Shown here piece by piece: positions 7,058 through 14,177 of a stretch of DNA of 57,433 bases. A model generated the notes under the pieces. That model had not been told where the DNA came from. It did no database searches and saw only the letters and a program-made list of their open reading frames with translations. Source of the DNA: a virus. The first letter of the stretch is position 1; the number at the start of each line of letters is the position of its first letter. The stretch lies in the IMG/VR virus record IMGVR_UViG_3300033145_001062, positions 1-57,433 of that record. One strand, written 5' to 3'. Both the position numbers and the translations under genes were made by a program.

Positions 7058-7536
7058 GATTCTTTAACTCCAATAGACGCCCTGCATTTTGTTTTATACC
7101 TATATGCTCTAACGCTTATATTTTCAGGCGGATTCTGCCCTATCCGTCTAATGCAAGAAATAAGAATCATCATTTCTTTGGTTAAATCTGAAATAAAAAC
7201 CTCAGACTTTTTTACACACTGGACTTTCCCAGAATCTTTAAGAATTAATAACCCCCATTTTGGAGGTATTTCATCTATTGAGTTTACAACTCCTTCTGGC
7301 ATTAAATAATATCTATATTGACCTACTCCATCTTTAAGCATGCGCCTTGACCATTTATGTCTATCTGCAAAAAAATCCTGCCTATTTGTTTTACATTCTA
7401 TCAGTGTTGATACAAAACTTTTCCATCCAAAAACATCGGGTGTTTCCACAGCCCAGGTTGTCAACTCCGTTACGACTATATCACATTTTCCCCAAAGCCA
7501 CTTCTTGCCGATTTCAACTAATTCCCTATGAGTCAT
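7048..7536 (-). CDS. Putative PD-(D/E)XK-type nuclease, 162 aa
   Basis: The segment ETPDVFGWKSFVSTLIECK contains PD followed at strand spacing by ECK, the hallmark of PD-(D/E)XK nucleases. Upstream GKKWLWGKCDIVVTEL and downstream GVGQYRYYLMPEG match a phage family of this fold. It would cut DNA in a metal-dependent way; specificity unknown. It lies in the repeat-bounded run of small early genes. Confidence 0.6.
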   Translation of the reverse strand: MTHRELVEIGKKWLWGKCDIVVTELTTWAVETPDVFGWKSFVSTLIECKTNRQDFFADRHKWSRRMLKDGVGQYRYYLMPEGVVNSIDEIPPKWGLLILKDSGKVQCVKKSEVFISDLTKEMMILISCIRRIGQNPPENISVRAYRYKTKCRASIGVKESNA

Positions 7537-7541
7537 TTGAC

Positions 7542-7573
7542 CAAACTCCCTATAAAGATTAGATTAAGCATTT
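7542..7573 (-). repeat. Start-associated repeat, copy 4
   Basis: Same unit with AATCTTTATAGGGAG in its centre, before the PD-(D/E)XK gene. Confidence 0.85.
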
Positions 7574-7727
7574 ATTTAATCTTCACTCCGATTGATTTAA
7601 GCCAACTTTCGATATATCTAATTTCTCTTTCATATAATTCTACATTATCGCTTTCATCTTCTACGATAGTTATTAAATTATTATAAAAATCAAAAATATC
7701 TTTTTTTGTTATTTCGCATGTTTTCAT
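7572..7727 (-). CDS. Hypothetical acidic peptide, 51 aa
   Basis: MKTCEITKKDIFDFYNNLIT and onward, helical and acidic. ATG at 7727 follows repeat copy 5, which supplies GGGAGG. Unrecognised. Confidence 0.55.
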   Translation of the reverse strand: MKTCEITKKDIFDFYNNLITIVEDESDNVELYEREIRYIESWLKSIGVKIK

Positions 7728-7732
7728 TTCAA

Positions 7733-7764
7733 CAGTCCTCCCATAAAAATTATGTTAAGCATTT
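7733..7764 (-). repeat. Start-associated repeat, copy 5
   Basis: AAATGCTTAACATAATTTTT then ATGGGAGGACTG, before the 51-codon gene. Confidence 0.85.
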
Positions 7765-7927
7765 ATTTTCTATCAGATGACTCAAATGGAGAACAAAATT
7801 CATCCAATAATTCCTTTAATGTATTCATGGCTTTAATTATATTTACTAATTTAACATCATTTATCTTATAGCGGTTCACTCCCCAATCTGCTAGGTCTTT
7901 AACTGTTATCTTTTTTTTTCTTTTCAT
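7763..7927 (-). CDS. Hypothetical peptide, 54 aa
   Basis: MKRKKKITVKDLADWGVNRY then a long helix (NIIKAMNTLKELLDEF). The first part could be a small helix-turn-helix, but it is too short to be sure. Preceded by repeat copy 6. Unrecognised. Confidence 0.55.
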   Translation of the reverse strand: MKRKKKITVKDLADWGVNRYKINDVKLVNIIKAMNTLKELLDEFCSPFESSDRK

Positions 7928-7934
7928 TTAATTA

Positions 7935-7964
7935 ATTCTCCTATAAAAATTATGTTAAGCATTT
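7935..7964 (-). repeat. Start-associated repeat, copy 6
   Basis: AAATGCTTAACATAATTTTT then ATAGGAGAAT, before the 54-codon gene. Last copy of the series. Confidence 0.85.
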
Positions 7965-8147
7965 ATGTTTTTTCTTCCCCCAGCTTGCTGGCGGCAACTC
8001 CCTATCAAGGGCATCCGTTATTCCCGAATATTCTTCTTCCATTAAGCTAATATTAATTATATCGTTTTTTAATTTCTTTGTAGGCTCTATTCCATGTCTC
8101 GGCAACATTTCATCCAGGCTATTTTCCCAATATTTTCGTGAATTCAT
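7950..8147 (-). CDS. Hypothetical protein, 65 aa
   Basis: MNSRKYWENSLDEMLPRHGI and onward, with IINISLMEEEYSGITDALDR. The final codons are read from the repeat in a different frame from its neighbours. ATG overlaps the stop of the HNH gene upstream. Unrecognised. Confidence 0.6.
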   Translation of the reverse strand: MNSRKYWENSLDEMLPRHGIEPTKKLKNDIINISLMEEEYSGITDALDRELPPASWGKKKHKCLT

Positions 8148-8779
8148 TTAACCAAACCTCCCGCATAATATTTGTTCTTTCGTAAGTTATCTTTCGCCCA
8201 TAATGGTTGAAGATTATCTAATGCCCAACATTGTCGAAACTCTTTATCCTTATAAGAATCAAAATCAAAACTAAAAATGGGTCTAATATGGTCTATATGC
8301 CATTTTCCCTGATTATCCCAAGTCATCCCTTCTTTAAATTGTGATTCTAAGTGTTGTATTAAATTATCCAAGGTGTATCCAACTAATTTCTCCCAATGAT
8401 ATCCATTTTTATTTCTTTTTAGAGATTGTCGCATAAGGGTACTAATGGCATTACTTAGTTTATTTCTGGGATTTTTAAGAAATTCTTTATAACGGCTGTT
8501 GATTTCATCTCTATGGCGTTCTCGATAAGTTACTTGATATTGTTTCGCTTTCTTTGGATTATTTTCTCTCCATTTTTGATTTTTCTTATTAACTCGATCT
8601 GGATTGTCTTTGGCATATTTAATTACTCTTTGGATGATGTGTTCTTGATGCTTGAGATAATAGCTTCTCTTCTGCTCTTTGACTGCCTCTAGATTATCTA
8701 AACGATATTGCTTACATTGCTCATTCTCTTTTTTTTTATTCTTTAAATAACGTTTTCTTCTAGATTCTTTATTTTCCAT
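8144..8779 (-). CDS. HNH endonuclease with basic helical array, 211 aa
   Basis: The N-terminal 100 residues are a highly basic helical array (RYLKNKKKENEQCKQYRLDN and similar). The C-terminal domain carries WHIDHIRPI...CWALDNLQPLWAKDNLRKN, the beta-beta-alpha HNH motif of a common phage endonuclease group. Probably a homing endonuclease. No RNA unit precedes it, unlike three other HNH genes here. Confidence 0.8.
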   Translation of the reverse strand: MENKESRRKRYLKNKKKENEQCKQYRLDNLEAVKEQKRSYYLKHQEHIIQRVIKYAKDNPDRVNKKNQKWRENNPKKAKQYQVTYRERHRDEINSRYKEFLKNPRNKLSNAISTLMRQSLKRNKNGYHWEKLVGYTLDNLIQHLESQFKEGMTWDNQGKWHIDHIRPIFSFDFDSYKDKEFRQCWALDNLQPLWAKDNLRKNKYYAGGLVK

Positions 8780-9770
8780 TTAGCTGCCTCGCCATTTCAC
8801 CAGCATATTTTAGCATATCTCTATAGTCAAACGGATCGTCATTTTTCAAGCCCGGAAACATCGAAGAGTCCCTAAAGCCATAGTAGGTGACTGCTTGAAT
8901 GTCACATTTAAAAGCAAGATTCATAATCTGCTTAGTTCGGGCAAGGCTCATCCCGGAGCGAAAGGCAAAGAATTCATTGAAGACCACTGGTTTCCCCCTT
9001 CGCACATCTTCTCTGAATGAGGCTTCTTGCCAAGCTCGGTGATGGCTATTAATATCCAAGCCATTATATAGATTATGGAAATCAATTGATTGCCTCAATC
9101 CCTTGAGACCACTCCATGCCCCACCGCTTATAATGCAACCCTGGTGTTTTAACCATTTAGCTACATCTATAGCCATTTCTACATTCTTTGGTTCATCAAG
9201 AAATTCATTATTGATATCAAAAAATACATTACCCAACTTAGCCAGCTCTCCCATTTCATCTAATTCAACTAATAATCCCTTTGATTTTTTGTGTGCTCTA
9301 AACACAGTCACCTCAACTATAATTCCAGCATCTTTCATCCGCTTGCAATGGTTATAAAGAAGATTGGTATTCCTAATCCCTCCATGCCTGACATAGTTTA
9401 TGCCCGACTCTATAAGTTTATTTTCATACCACTCAAGGCTGTACTGCCCCCAGTCATATGGATAGCCATGTTCACCCGTTGCCCGCCATAGGGCTTCCCA
9501 GCGGGATACACCACAGAGCTTAATGGGGCTTCCGCCATATAATATCTTGCCATTCTCAACTGTAAGCTTTTTGTCGGGAGTGGGGTTGGGATCAGGTTCT
9601 CCCTTGCATTCCCTAAGGTCATCCTCACAATCTGTAAGACGTCTTCCGCATTCGTTAAGTTCTTCCTTACAGCTCTGATATTTGTTTCTCCATATATTCC
9701 TTAAATGTCGCATATCCAAATATTTCTCTTTCCATTCTAAAGCTCGTTTTTTCCACCACGCCTTCGTCAT
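8769..9770 (-). CDS. GH5-like glycoside hydrolase with N-terminal helix
   Basis: 333 residues. A basic helical region (1-60) and a short P-rich linker precede a (beta/alpha)8-type domain. The cellulase-family signatures are FFDINNEF (acid/base glutamate about 189) and PVVFNEFF (nucleophile about 266). It is a paralogue of 23228-24163. Retaining GH5-type enzymes hydrolyse beta-glycosidic bonds in polysaccharides. There is no signal peptide, so it is probably virion-borne or released at lysis; attack on a capsule or cell-wall glycan is likely. Substrate unknown. Strong ribosome site. Confidence 0.7.
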   Translation of the reverse strand: MTKAWWKKRALEWKEKYLDMRHLRNIWRNKYQSCKEELNECGRRLTDCEDDLRECKGEPDPNPTPDKKLTVENGKILYGGSPIKLCGVSRWEALWRATGEHGYPYDWGQYSLEWYENKLIESGINYVRHGGIRNTNLLYNHCKRMKDAGIIVEVTVFRAHKKSKGLLVELDEMGELAKLGNVFFDINNEFLDEPKNVEMAIDVAKWLKHQGCIISGGAWSGLKGLRQSIDFHNLYNGLDINSHHRAWQEASFREDVRRGKPVVFNEFFAFRSGMSLARTKQIMNLAFKCDIQAVTYYGFRDSSMFPGLKNDDPFDYRDMLKYAGEMARQLNGK

Positions 9771-10225
9771 TTTACCCTCCTTTTGTTTTCCATATGTCTT
9801 TTAGTAATATTTTCTACTATTTCTATAAACCTACAATTACCAAACACATAGTGTCTATCGGTATAAATCCGGTCAATAGATGGTCGCACCATTTCAGAAG
9901 CGTTATCTCTGAGGTATAGAGTCCTAACCTCATCCTTTGTGAGCTTAAACTGTATACCTTTGCCACCGTAATATCTATAGTCTTTATTATTGGGATTATT
10001 ACAACGCTGTTCTGCAAGGTGATGATGATTTTCCCATGGATTCTCTGCACGATATTCTCTTATGTATACTTTTCTTTCTTCTTTATGGTCAGCGTTATAT
10101 TTTTTCTGCTTTTCCAATATCTCTTTTCTGTTGGCAATATACCATATTTTTTCCCGTTCCTTTATTTTCTTTCTGTTTTTAATGTAATATTTTCTATCGT
10201 ACTCTTTTTTTTCTGCTTTATTCAT
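9767..10225 (-). CDS. HNH-type endonuclease (YGGKGI/SIDRI subgroup), 152 aa
   Basis: Basic N-terminal helical array, then RCNNPNNKDYRYYGGKGI and RPSIDRIYTDRHYVFGNCRF. This pair of segments defines a His-Me-finger nuclease group frequent in phages. A homing-type endonuclease is likely. It overlaps the GH5-like gene by 4 bases. Good AAGGA site. Confidence 0.7.
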   Translation of the reverse strand: MNKAEKKEYDRKYYIKNRKKIKEREKIWYIANRKEILEKQKKYNADHKEERKVYIREYRAENPWENHHHLAEQRCNNPNNKDYRYYGGKGIQFKLTKDEVRTLYLRDNASEMVRPSIDRIYTDRHYVFGNCRFIEIVENITKRHMENKRRVK

Positions 10226-10272
10226 TTTATCCTTCTGTTATTTTAACGTTAGAAAATATAATAATCAGGATT

Positions 10273-10497
10273 TTATCTCCTCTTTTTTACTCGCCATGAC
10301 TCTACATAGCGCACACGTTTTTGCTCTAAATTATAATTCCAATATCTGTCTCCAAATACGAGTATTTTTATTCGTCCCCCATCCATTTCTTTAAGCGGTA
10401 TACAAGGCATCGTATATTCCAAACAATTATGCCCTAGACAATGCCTACAGCTTAGAATATGGGTACAATCCGTCCTTTTCCAATGTTCCTTATTCAT
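10273..10497 (-). CDS. Cysteine-rich hypothetical protein, 74 aa
   Basis: Start chosen at 10497, with GGAGG 6 bases upstream. CTHILSCRHCLGHNCLEY is a probable zinc site. The second half, RIKILVFGDRYWNYNLEQKR, resembles the product of 6784-7020. Function unknown. Confidence 0.6.
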   Translation of the reverse strand: MNKEHWKRTDCTHILSCRHCLGHNCLEYTMPCIPLKEMDGGRIKILVFGDRYWNYNLEQKRVRYVESWRVKKRR

Positions 10498-10498
10498 C

Positions 10499-11119
10499 TT
10501 ATCCTCCTGTCGGAAATTCTTGTATAAGTTTCTCACCCCAGATTTCCTTGAGATTGTTTTTTAGGTGTATTTTCTTATGGCACTTTTTACATAATGTAAG
10601 CCCATTATTAACATCAAAAATTAATTCTAAATTTTTATTTTTGATGCAATCACTCACAAAAATAATATGATGGGCTTCCAGTATATTTCCTTTATAAAAT
10701 CCGCAATTTTGACAGATATAGCCGTCTCTCTTGAATACAGATTCACGCCACGATGCATATTTCTTTAAACCTCTTATTTTTATAATTAGGGCAGTAGTTC
10801 CACCCCTCCAACATGGATTATTTTTTCCATTTAGATTTTCAGTTTGCCACAAGCCTTTGCATTTTCTTGAACAAAATTTTTTATCCTTCTTGTGTGGTTC
10901 GGCTTGAAATTTTACCTTACAAAACAAACATTCTTTTTGTATCTTGCCACCTTTCCATGCGGGATTGTCTGCCCCTAACATTTTGCCTGTTTTCCCTTCA
11001 CTTATTTTTACTCCCCACGTAACCTTTCTTCCCTTTTTTATCCATGTATTTTTCCTTCCCTTTAAAGCTCTGCTCATTTTTTCTTTATGTTCTTGTGTTC
11101 TTACATAATATCCAGCCAT
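10499..11119 (-). CDS. NUMOD3-HNH homing endonuclease, 206 aa
   Basis: Start chosen at the ATG at 11119, just after the T-run of RNA unit 2; an upstream in-frame start would lie inside that RNA. Domains in order: NUMOD3-like DNA-binding repeats (HKEKMSRALKGRK, ISEGKTGKMLGADNP), a zinc finger (CLFCKVKF...CSRKCKG), then an HNH nuclease (CQNCGFYKGNILEAHHIIF...GLTLCKKCHKKIH). It should nick or cut a specific site to spread itself. No Shine-Dalgarno site is visible. Confidence 0.85.
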   Translation of the reverse strand: MAGYYVRTQEHKEKMSRALKGRKNTWIKKGRKVTWGVKISEGKTGKMLGADNPAWKGGKIQKECLFCKVKFQAEPHKKDKKFCSRKCKGLWQTENLNGKNNPCWRGGTTALIIKIRGLKKYASWRESVFKRDGYICQNCGFYKGNILEAHHIIFVSDCIKNKNLELIFDVNNGLTLCKKCHKKIHLKNNLKEIWGEKLIQEFPTGG

Positions 11120-11128
11120 ATTAAAAAT

Positions 11129-11227
11129 AAAACCCCCGTTCAGCAATGGATAGCACAAGGCAGAATTGACTTGCATGCCTAATAGGGGGTTTTTTCTCAA
11201 GCTAAATTTCCTACCATTATACTATCC
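11129..11227 (-). ncRNA. Pseudoknot RNA unit 2 (before the NUMOD3-HNH gene)
   Basis: Transcript predicted from 11227. A (11227-11217, GGAUAGUAUAA) pairs with C (11158-11148, UUGUGCUAUCC) over 11 bases with two G-U wobbles. B (11195-11185, AAAAAACCCCC) pairs with D (11137-11129, GGGGGUUUU). An AGGCA/UGCCU hairpin lies between B and C. Same A-B-C-D order as unit 1 with different sequence. The first bases look tRNA-like, but no T-arm can be drawn. Confidence 0.65.
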
Positions 11228-11233
11228 AAATAT

Positions 11234-11262
11234 ATTATATAATTTCCATATCATATTGTCAA
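11234..11262 (-). promoter_or_regulatory. Consensus sigma-70 promoter of RNA unit 2
   Basis: Perfect TTGACA, 17 bases, perfect TATAAT. Predicted start at G 11227, the first base of segment A. The -35 overlaps the 3' end of the gene upstream. Confidence 0.85.
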
Positions 11263-11918
11263 TCTCTTGGCCATTCTTGTATCAAAGGGCCTAAAACTGG
11301 CCCCCATATTTTAGCTAAATTATTCTTTAAAAAAACCGGAATCCCTGCATTTTGGCAAAAGCCAACAATAGCCTTAATCCATTCTATTTGCGGGTCATAT
11401 TTCTTTCCGTAGCCGGATAATTTTCCAACGATCGCCCAATTAACACATTTTGGAATGCTCCATCCTGGCGGAAGTGGATTGCTAAATAGTGGTTCCCATG
11501 AAATGAATTTAATTTTAGCCTTTATCCTATGAAGATAACTCATCCTTTCTTGGTCACCCATGCCCGTAATACTCACCCCCAAATGCACATTATCCGGCAT
11601 AGGTCGGTCAATATTCTCAGGCATTTTAGTTAGGATTTGGAAGGTGTGTTGGGGAAAATCCTCCATTCTCTTAAATATCTTATCCCTCCAATCCTTTGGA
11701 ATCCAGCTCCCGAATAATTCATGGGTCGAGCAGAGAAATATCTTCCTGGGAGACTTTGGAAGCCTATCGAAAGCTGATAATTCAAGTCGAATAGGCTCAG
11801 ATAATCGCCCCATTTTATACATCGGAAGGGTATAGCAATACCAACATCCTCCCTTGCATTTACCCTTTATCGGATTACATGTTTTATCTGTCCAGCCAAT
11901 TGATTCTTTTAAGCTCAT
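11259..11918 (-). CDS. Phage Gp37/Gp68-family protein (DUF5131), 219 aa
   Basis: Begins SLKESIGWTDKTCNPIKG with CKGGCWYCY, the cysteine cluster of the phage Gp37/Gp68 family, then FLCSTHELFGSWIPKDW and FQILTKMPENI, all typical. The cluster and fold resemble radical-SAM proteins, so an iron-sulfur site is plausible. The reaction is unknown. Good GGAGGG site. Confidence 0.8.
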   Translation of the reverse strand: MSLKESIGWTDKTCNPIKGKCKGGCWYCYTLPMYKMGRLSEPIRLELSAFDRLPKSPRKIFLCSTHELFGSWIPKDWRDKIFKRMEDFPQHTFQILTKMPENIDRPMPDNVHLGVSITGMGDQERMSYLHRIKAKIKFISWEPLFSNPLPPGWSIPKCVNWAIVGKLSGYGKKYDPQIEWIKAIVGFCQNAGIPVFLKNNLAKIWGPVLGPLIQEWPRD

Positions 11919-11919
11919 T

Positions 11920-12096
11920 TTACCCTCCTATTATTTTCTCATATTTTAGCTTGATTGTTTTTTCCGGTACAAATTCAAGATTTAAACATTCCGCCATAGC
12001 CTCAAGCCGATTATATAAATCCTCCCTATCCCTTTCCAACTGGATTACCTGATTTTTTAAATTATCTATCATGTCTTCTAGCTCTGATTTTCTCAT
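11920..12096 (-). CDS. Coiled-coil peptide, 58 aa
   Basis: MRKSELEDMIDNLKNQVIQL and onward, a charged helix, then a short basic tail. The gene ends in the ribosome site (GGAGGG) of the next. Unrecognised. Confidence 0.55.
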   Translation of the reverse strand: MRKSELEDMIDNLKNQVIQLERDREDLYNRLEAMAECLNLEFVPEKTIKLKYEKIIGG

Positions 12097-12105
12097 TTTA
12101 ATCCC

Positions 12106-12594
12106 TCATTTTTCTCTATCTTCGAATTCATTTATTCCCCAAGCTAAAATACAAACCGCATCCGCCTCGTCATCTGAAATTATCTCTCTCCCTGGACTTC
12201 TTTTCTGATTCTTAAATATTTTATTAGCAGCTTTTATCATATCTTTTTTACTTGCCTTACCTGAACCGGTTATAAATTTCTTTACCGCTCCGGAGTGGAC
12301 TTTCATATAATCTGTTTTTAATATACTGCATATTTCTTCTATCCTTGATGTTAGCCCGACTTGTATTTGAGTAGCAGCGCCACCCCTTAAATGGCTCATT
12401 TCATAAATTATCAAATCCGGTTTAATCCTTTTTATTATTCTATCTAACCAGGTCCGGAAATATAAATATCGCATCCCCGGACTCTCCCCCCGCCTTGTTC
12501 TAAATGTCTGTACTCCAGATTCAATGCGATTCATATCGTTAAAAAAAACAGCCCATCCTGTAGATAATCCTGGATCAATTGCGAATATTTTCAT
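12106..12594 (-). CDS. RuvC-like Holliday junction resolvase, 162 aa
   Basis: RNase-H-fold signature: FAIDPGLSTGW (catalytic D7), LIIYEMSH (E65) and DDEADAVCIL (D142 or D145). Basic helix with SGKASKKDM before the last motif. RuvC-type phage enzymes resolve recombination and replication junctions before packaging. It follows an HNH gene by 4 bases. A short frame resembling its own N-terminus lies on the far side of that HNH unit (13443-13469). Confidence 0.85.
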   Translation of the reverse strand: MKIFAIDPGLSTGWAVFFNDMNRIESGVQTFRTRRGESPGMRYLYFRTWLDRIIKRIKPDLIIYEMSHLRGGAATQIQVGLTSRIEEICSILKTDYMKVHSGAVKKFITGSGKASKKDMIKAANKIFKNQKRSPGREIISDDEADAVCILAWGINEFEDREK

Positions 12595-12598
12595 TTAT

Positions 12599-13267
12599 TC
12601 ACCTCAAATATAATTGATTATTATTACTATTTTCTCGATAATCCATTATTTTAGCTTGCTTGCTTTGATTACAATAAGCACAGAGAATTTGAAGATTATT
12701 ATAATCATTACTTCCGCCTCGACTTATGGGCACGATATGATCTATGTGGAAACCATTCTCGCAATGCTCATAATGCCCATCTTCCTTTTTGCCATTTATA
12801 TTTTCGCAGGTTATGACCCCGTACTTGAAAATATTGGCATTGATTACTCTATCGATTACACCTTTTCTTACTCGCCCATTAGCCCTTCTTTTTATATGAG
12901 CTTGCCTGTTGTTTAACTTACCCTTAAATGACTGCCGATATTCTCTTATTTTTTCTTTATTTTCACCATAATATTTTTTACTATACGCCTTTATTTTCTC
13001 TGGATTTTCAACCCGGTATTTCTCAACATGTGCTTTCACCTTTTCTTTATTTTCAAGATAATATTTTCTATTACACTTCTTTATGCTTTCTTTATTCTCA
13101 AGCCTATATTTAATTCTTTTTCCTGAATTTTCAGCCCGGTATTTTTTATGGCGTGCCTTTATCTTCTCTTTATTCTCAAGCCAATATTTCTGACAGTAAC
13201 ATTTTTTACACATCCCTTTAGCACAATGTTCTTTAAGTTCTCCACATTCCTTACAAATTTTTTTCAT
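12599..13267 (-). CDS. HNH homing-type endonuclease, paralogue of 1452-2147
   Basis: 222 residues from the ATG at 13267, just after RNA unit 3. Zinc knuckle (CKECGELKEHCAKGMCKKCY), basic repeat array (YRAENSGKR, YYLENKEKV and so on), then HNH domain IDHIVPISRGGSNDYNNLQI with CAYCN. About 44 bases encoding the segment before the nuclease (12810-12853) are almost identical to 1639-1682 of the paralogue, more than elsewhere. This suggests recent conversion or duplication. Confidence 0.85.
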   Translation of the reverse strand: MKKICKECGELKEHCAKGMCKKCYCQKYWLENKEKIKARHKKYRAENSGKRIKYRLENKESIKKCNRKYYLENKEKVKAHVEKYRVENPEKIKAYSKKYYGENKEKIREYRQSFKGKLNNRQAHIKRRANGRVRKGVIDRVINANIFKYGVITCENINGKKEDGHYEHCENGFHIDHIVPISRGGSNDYNNLQILCAYCNQSKQAKIMDYRENSNNNQLYLR

Positions 13268-13281
13268 AATTATCCCAATAT

Positions 13282-13383
13282 AAAAAAGCCTGTTCACAGC
13301 TGAGACACTGGAATTGCTCTGGATTGAGCAAGACAGATACTATAAACAGGCTTTTATTTGCTTTCATTTATCCAGCGTCTCAT
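13282..13383 (-). ncRNA. Pseudoknot RNA unit 3 (before HNH gene at 12599)
   Basis: Transcript predicted from 13383. A (13382-13371, UGAGACGCUGGA) pairs with C (13312-13301, UCCAGUGUCUCA) over 12 bases with one G-U. B (13351-13345, GCCUGUU) pairs with D (13294-13288, AACAGGC), followed by six Ts. Between B and C is the hairpin UUGCUC-AAUCCA-GAGCAA. The HNH ATG lies 15 bases after the T-run. Confidence 0.7.
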
Positions 13384-13389
13384 AATAAT

Positions 13390-13418
13390 ATTCTATAAAA
13401 ATCTAATACAAAAGTCAA
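13390..13418 (-). promoter_or_regulatory. Sigma-70-like promoter of RNA unit 3
   Basis: TTGACT, 17 bases, TAGAAT. Predicted start about 13383, one base before segment A. Confidence 0.75.
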
Positions 13419-13442
13419 GTGATTTTATCATTTTTTTCTGAA

Positions 13443-13513
13443 TTATCCATCAATCGTTAAAATATTCAATTTAGCCTCCTATACACTATTTTAAGCGGGA
13501 ATATTTTATTCAT
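13443..13513 (-). pseudogene. Two short frames, probable remnant of a gene start next to the inserted HNH unit
   Basis: ATG at 13513 opens a 15-codon frame (MNKIFPLKIVYRRLN) that ends overlapping a TTG start. A strong AGGAGG (13475-13480) precedes this TTG, which reads NILTIDG and then stops. The sequence resembles the first residues of the RuvC-like protein (KIFAIDPG). The HNH unit lies between the two. One reading is that the unit inserted at the 5' end of a resolvase gene and left this stub. Confidence 0.35.
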
Positions 13514-13518
13514 TTTAC

Positions 13519-13734
13519 TTATTCCCTTTCAAGCTCCATAAAAGCATTATCAAATTCTGATAAAAGACGAATCCTCATATCTTCTAATGTTCTTCTAAGC
13601 ATATATTTAATTTCTCTGGAGCCTTTTTCTGATAAATAATCAGAAGCAAAATCATTTCTTGCTCTAAATTCTAAAGTTGAAACTCCTGGAAATTTTTCAT
13701 GTAAATATTTACTTTTGAATGATTTTGTGCTCAT
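13519..13734 (-). CDS. Hypothetical protein, 71 aa
   Basis: MSTKSFKSKYLHEKFPGVST and onward. It contains an arginine-rich helix (REIKYMLRRTLEDMRIRLLS) and a charged end. ATG follows GGGAG. Unrecognised. Confidence 0.6.
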   Translation of the reverse strand: MSTKSFKSKYLHEKFPGVSTLEFRARNDFASDYLSEKGSREIKYMLRRTLEDMRIRLLSEFDNAFMELERE

Positions 13735-13745
13735 TTTATTCTCCC

Positions 13746-13895
13746 TTAATTACTCTTTTTATTTTTAAAATAATCATTTATTAAACAAATATAAGCAACC
13801 CCAGACATAAAACCAATCAAAGAGTTTGGTATTATCTTTAATCCATGTAATATCATTTGAAGAAAAATAATAATAATAAACAATGCAATTCTCAT
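13746..13895 (-). CDS. Membrane microprotein, 49 aa
   Basis: MRIALFIIIIFLQMILHGLK then NSLIGFMSGVAYICLI: two hydrophobic segments with a short basic C-terminus. ATG overlaps the stop of the preceding gene. Unrecognised. Confidence 0.55.
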   Translation of the reverse strand: MRIALFIIIIFLQMILHGLKIIPNSLIGFMSGVAYICLINDYFKNKKSN

Positions 13896-14176
13896 TTCAT
13901 AACCTCTTCTTTAAGGATTCTATCCCAATAAAAATTACCAATATGCTTTTTACTCAAAGCCCTTGCATACCAAAATCCACCAATAAACCCCTTATTTTCT
14001 ATTTTCTTCAATCTTTGATACCAATCATCCTTTGTAGAATATGAAAATTCTACCGTATCTCGATATACTTCAATCATATAAGAAGATAAAACATCTTTTT
14101 CGTATGTATAACTAAATACTCTTTTCCACACAAATTTAATTCTTGCTTTTTTGTACCACCCCTTTCTTTTTCTCAT
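13892..14176 (-). CDS. Hypothetical basic aromatic protein, 94 aa
   Basis: Rich in lysine, tyrosine and tryptophan (RKGWYKKARIKFVWKRVF). Possible nucleic-acid-binding beta protein. Not recognised. One base separates it from the replisome organiser gene upstream. Confidence 0.6.
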   Translation of the reverse strand: MRKRKGWYKKARIKFVWKRVFSYTYEKDVLSSYMIEVYRDTVEFSYSTKDDWYQRLKKIENKGFIGGFWYARALSKKHIGNFYWDRILKEEVMK

Positions 14177-14177
14177 T

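Noticed and set aside
6330-7964. Regularly recurring repeat resembling a CRISPR array
   Set aside because: The copies are spaced by whole genes of different length, not by uniform spacers, and include ribosome sites.
11148-11227. tRNA-like start (GGATAGT...ATAATGGTAG) with matching 3' GCTATCC
   Set aside because: The acceptor-like pairing is part of the A-C helix shared with the other RNA units. No T-arm with a 7-base loop or anticodon arm can be drawn.
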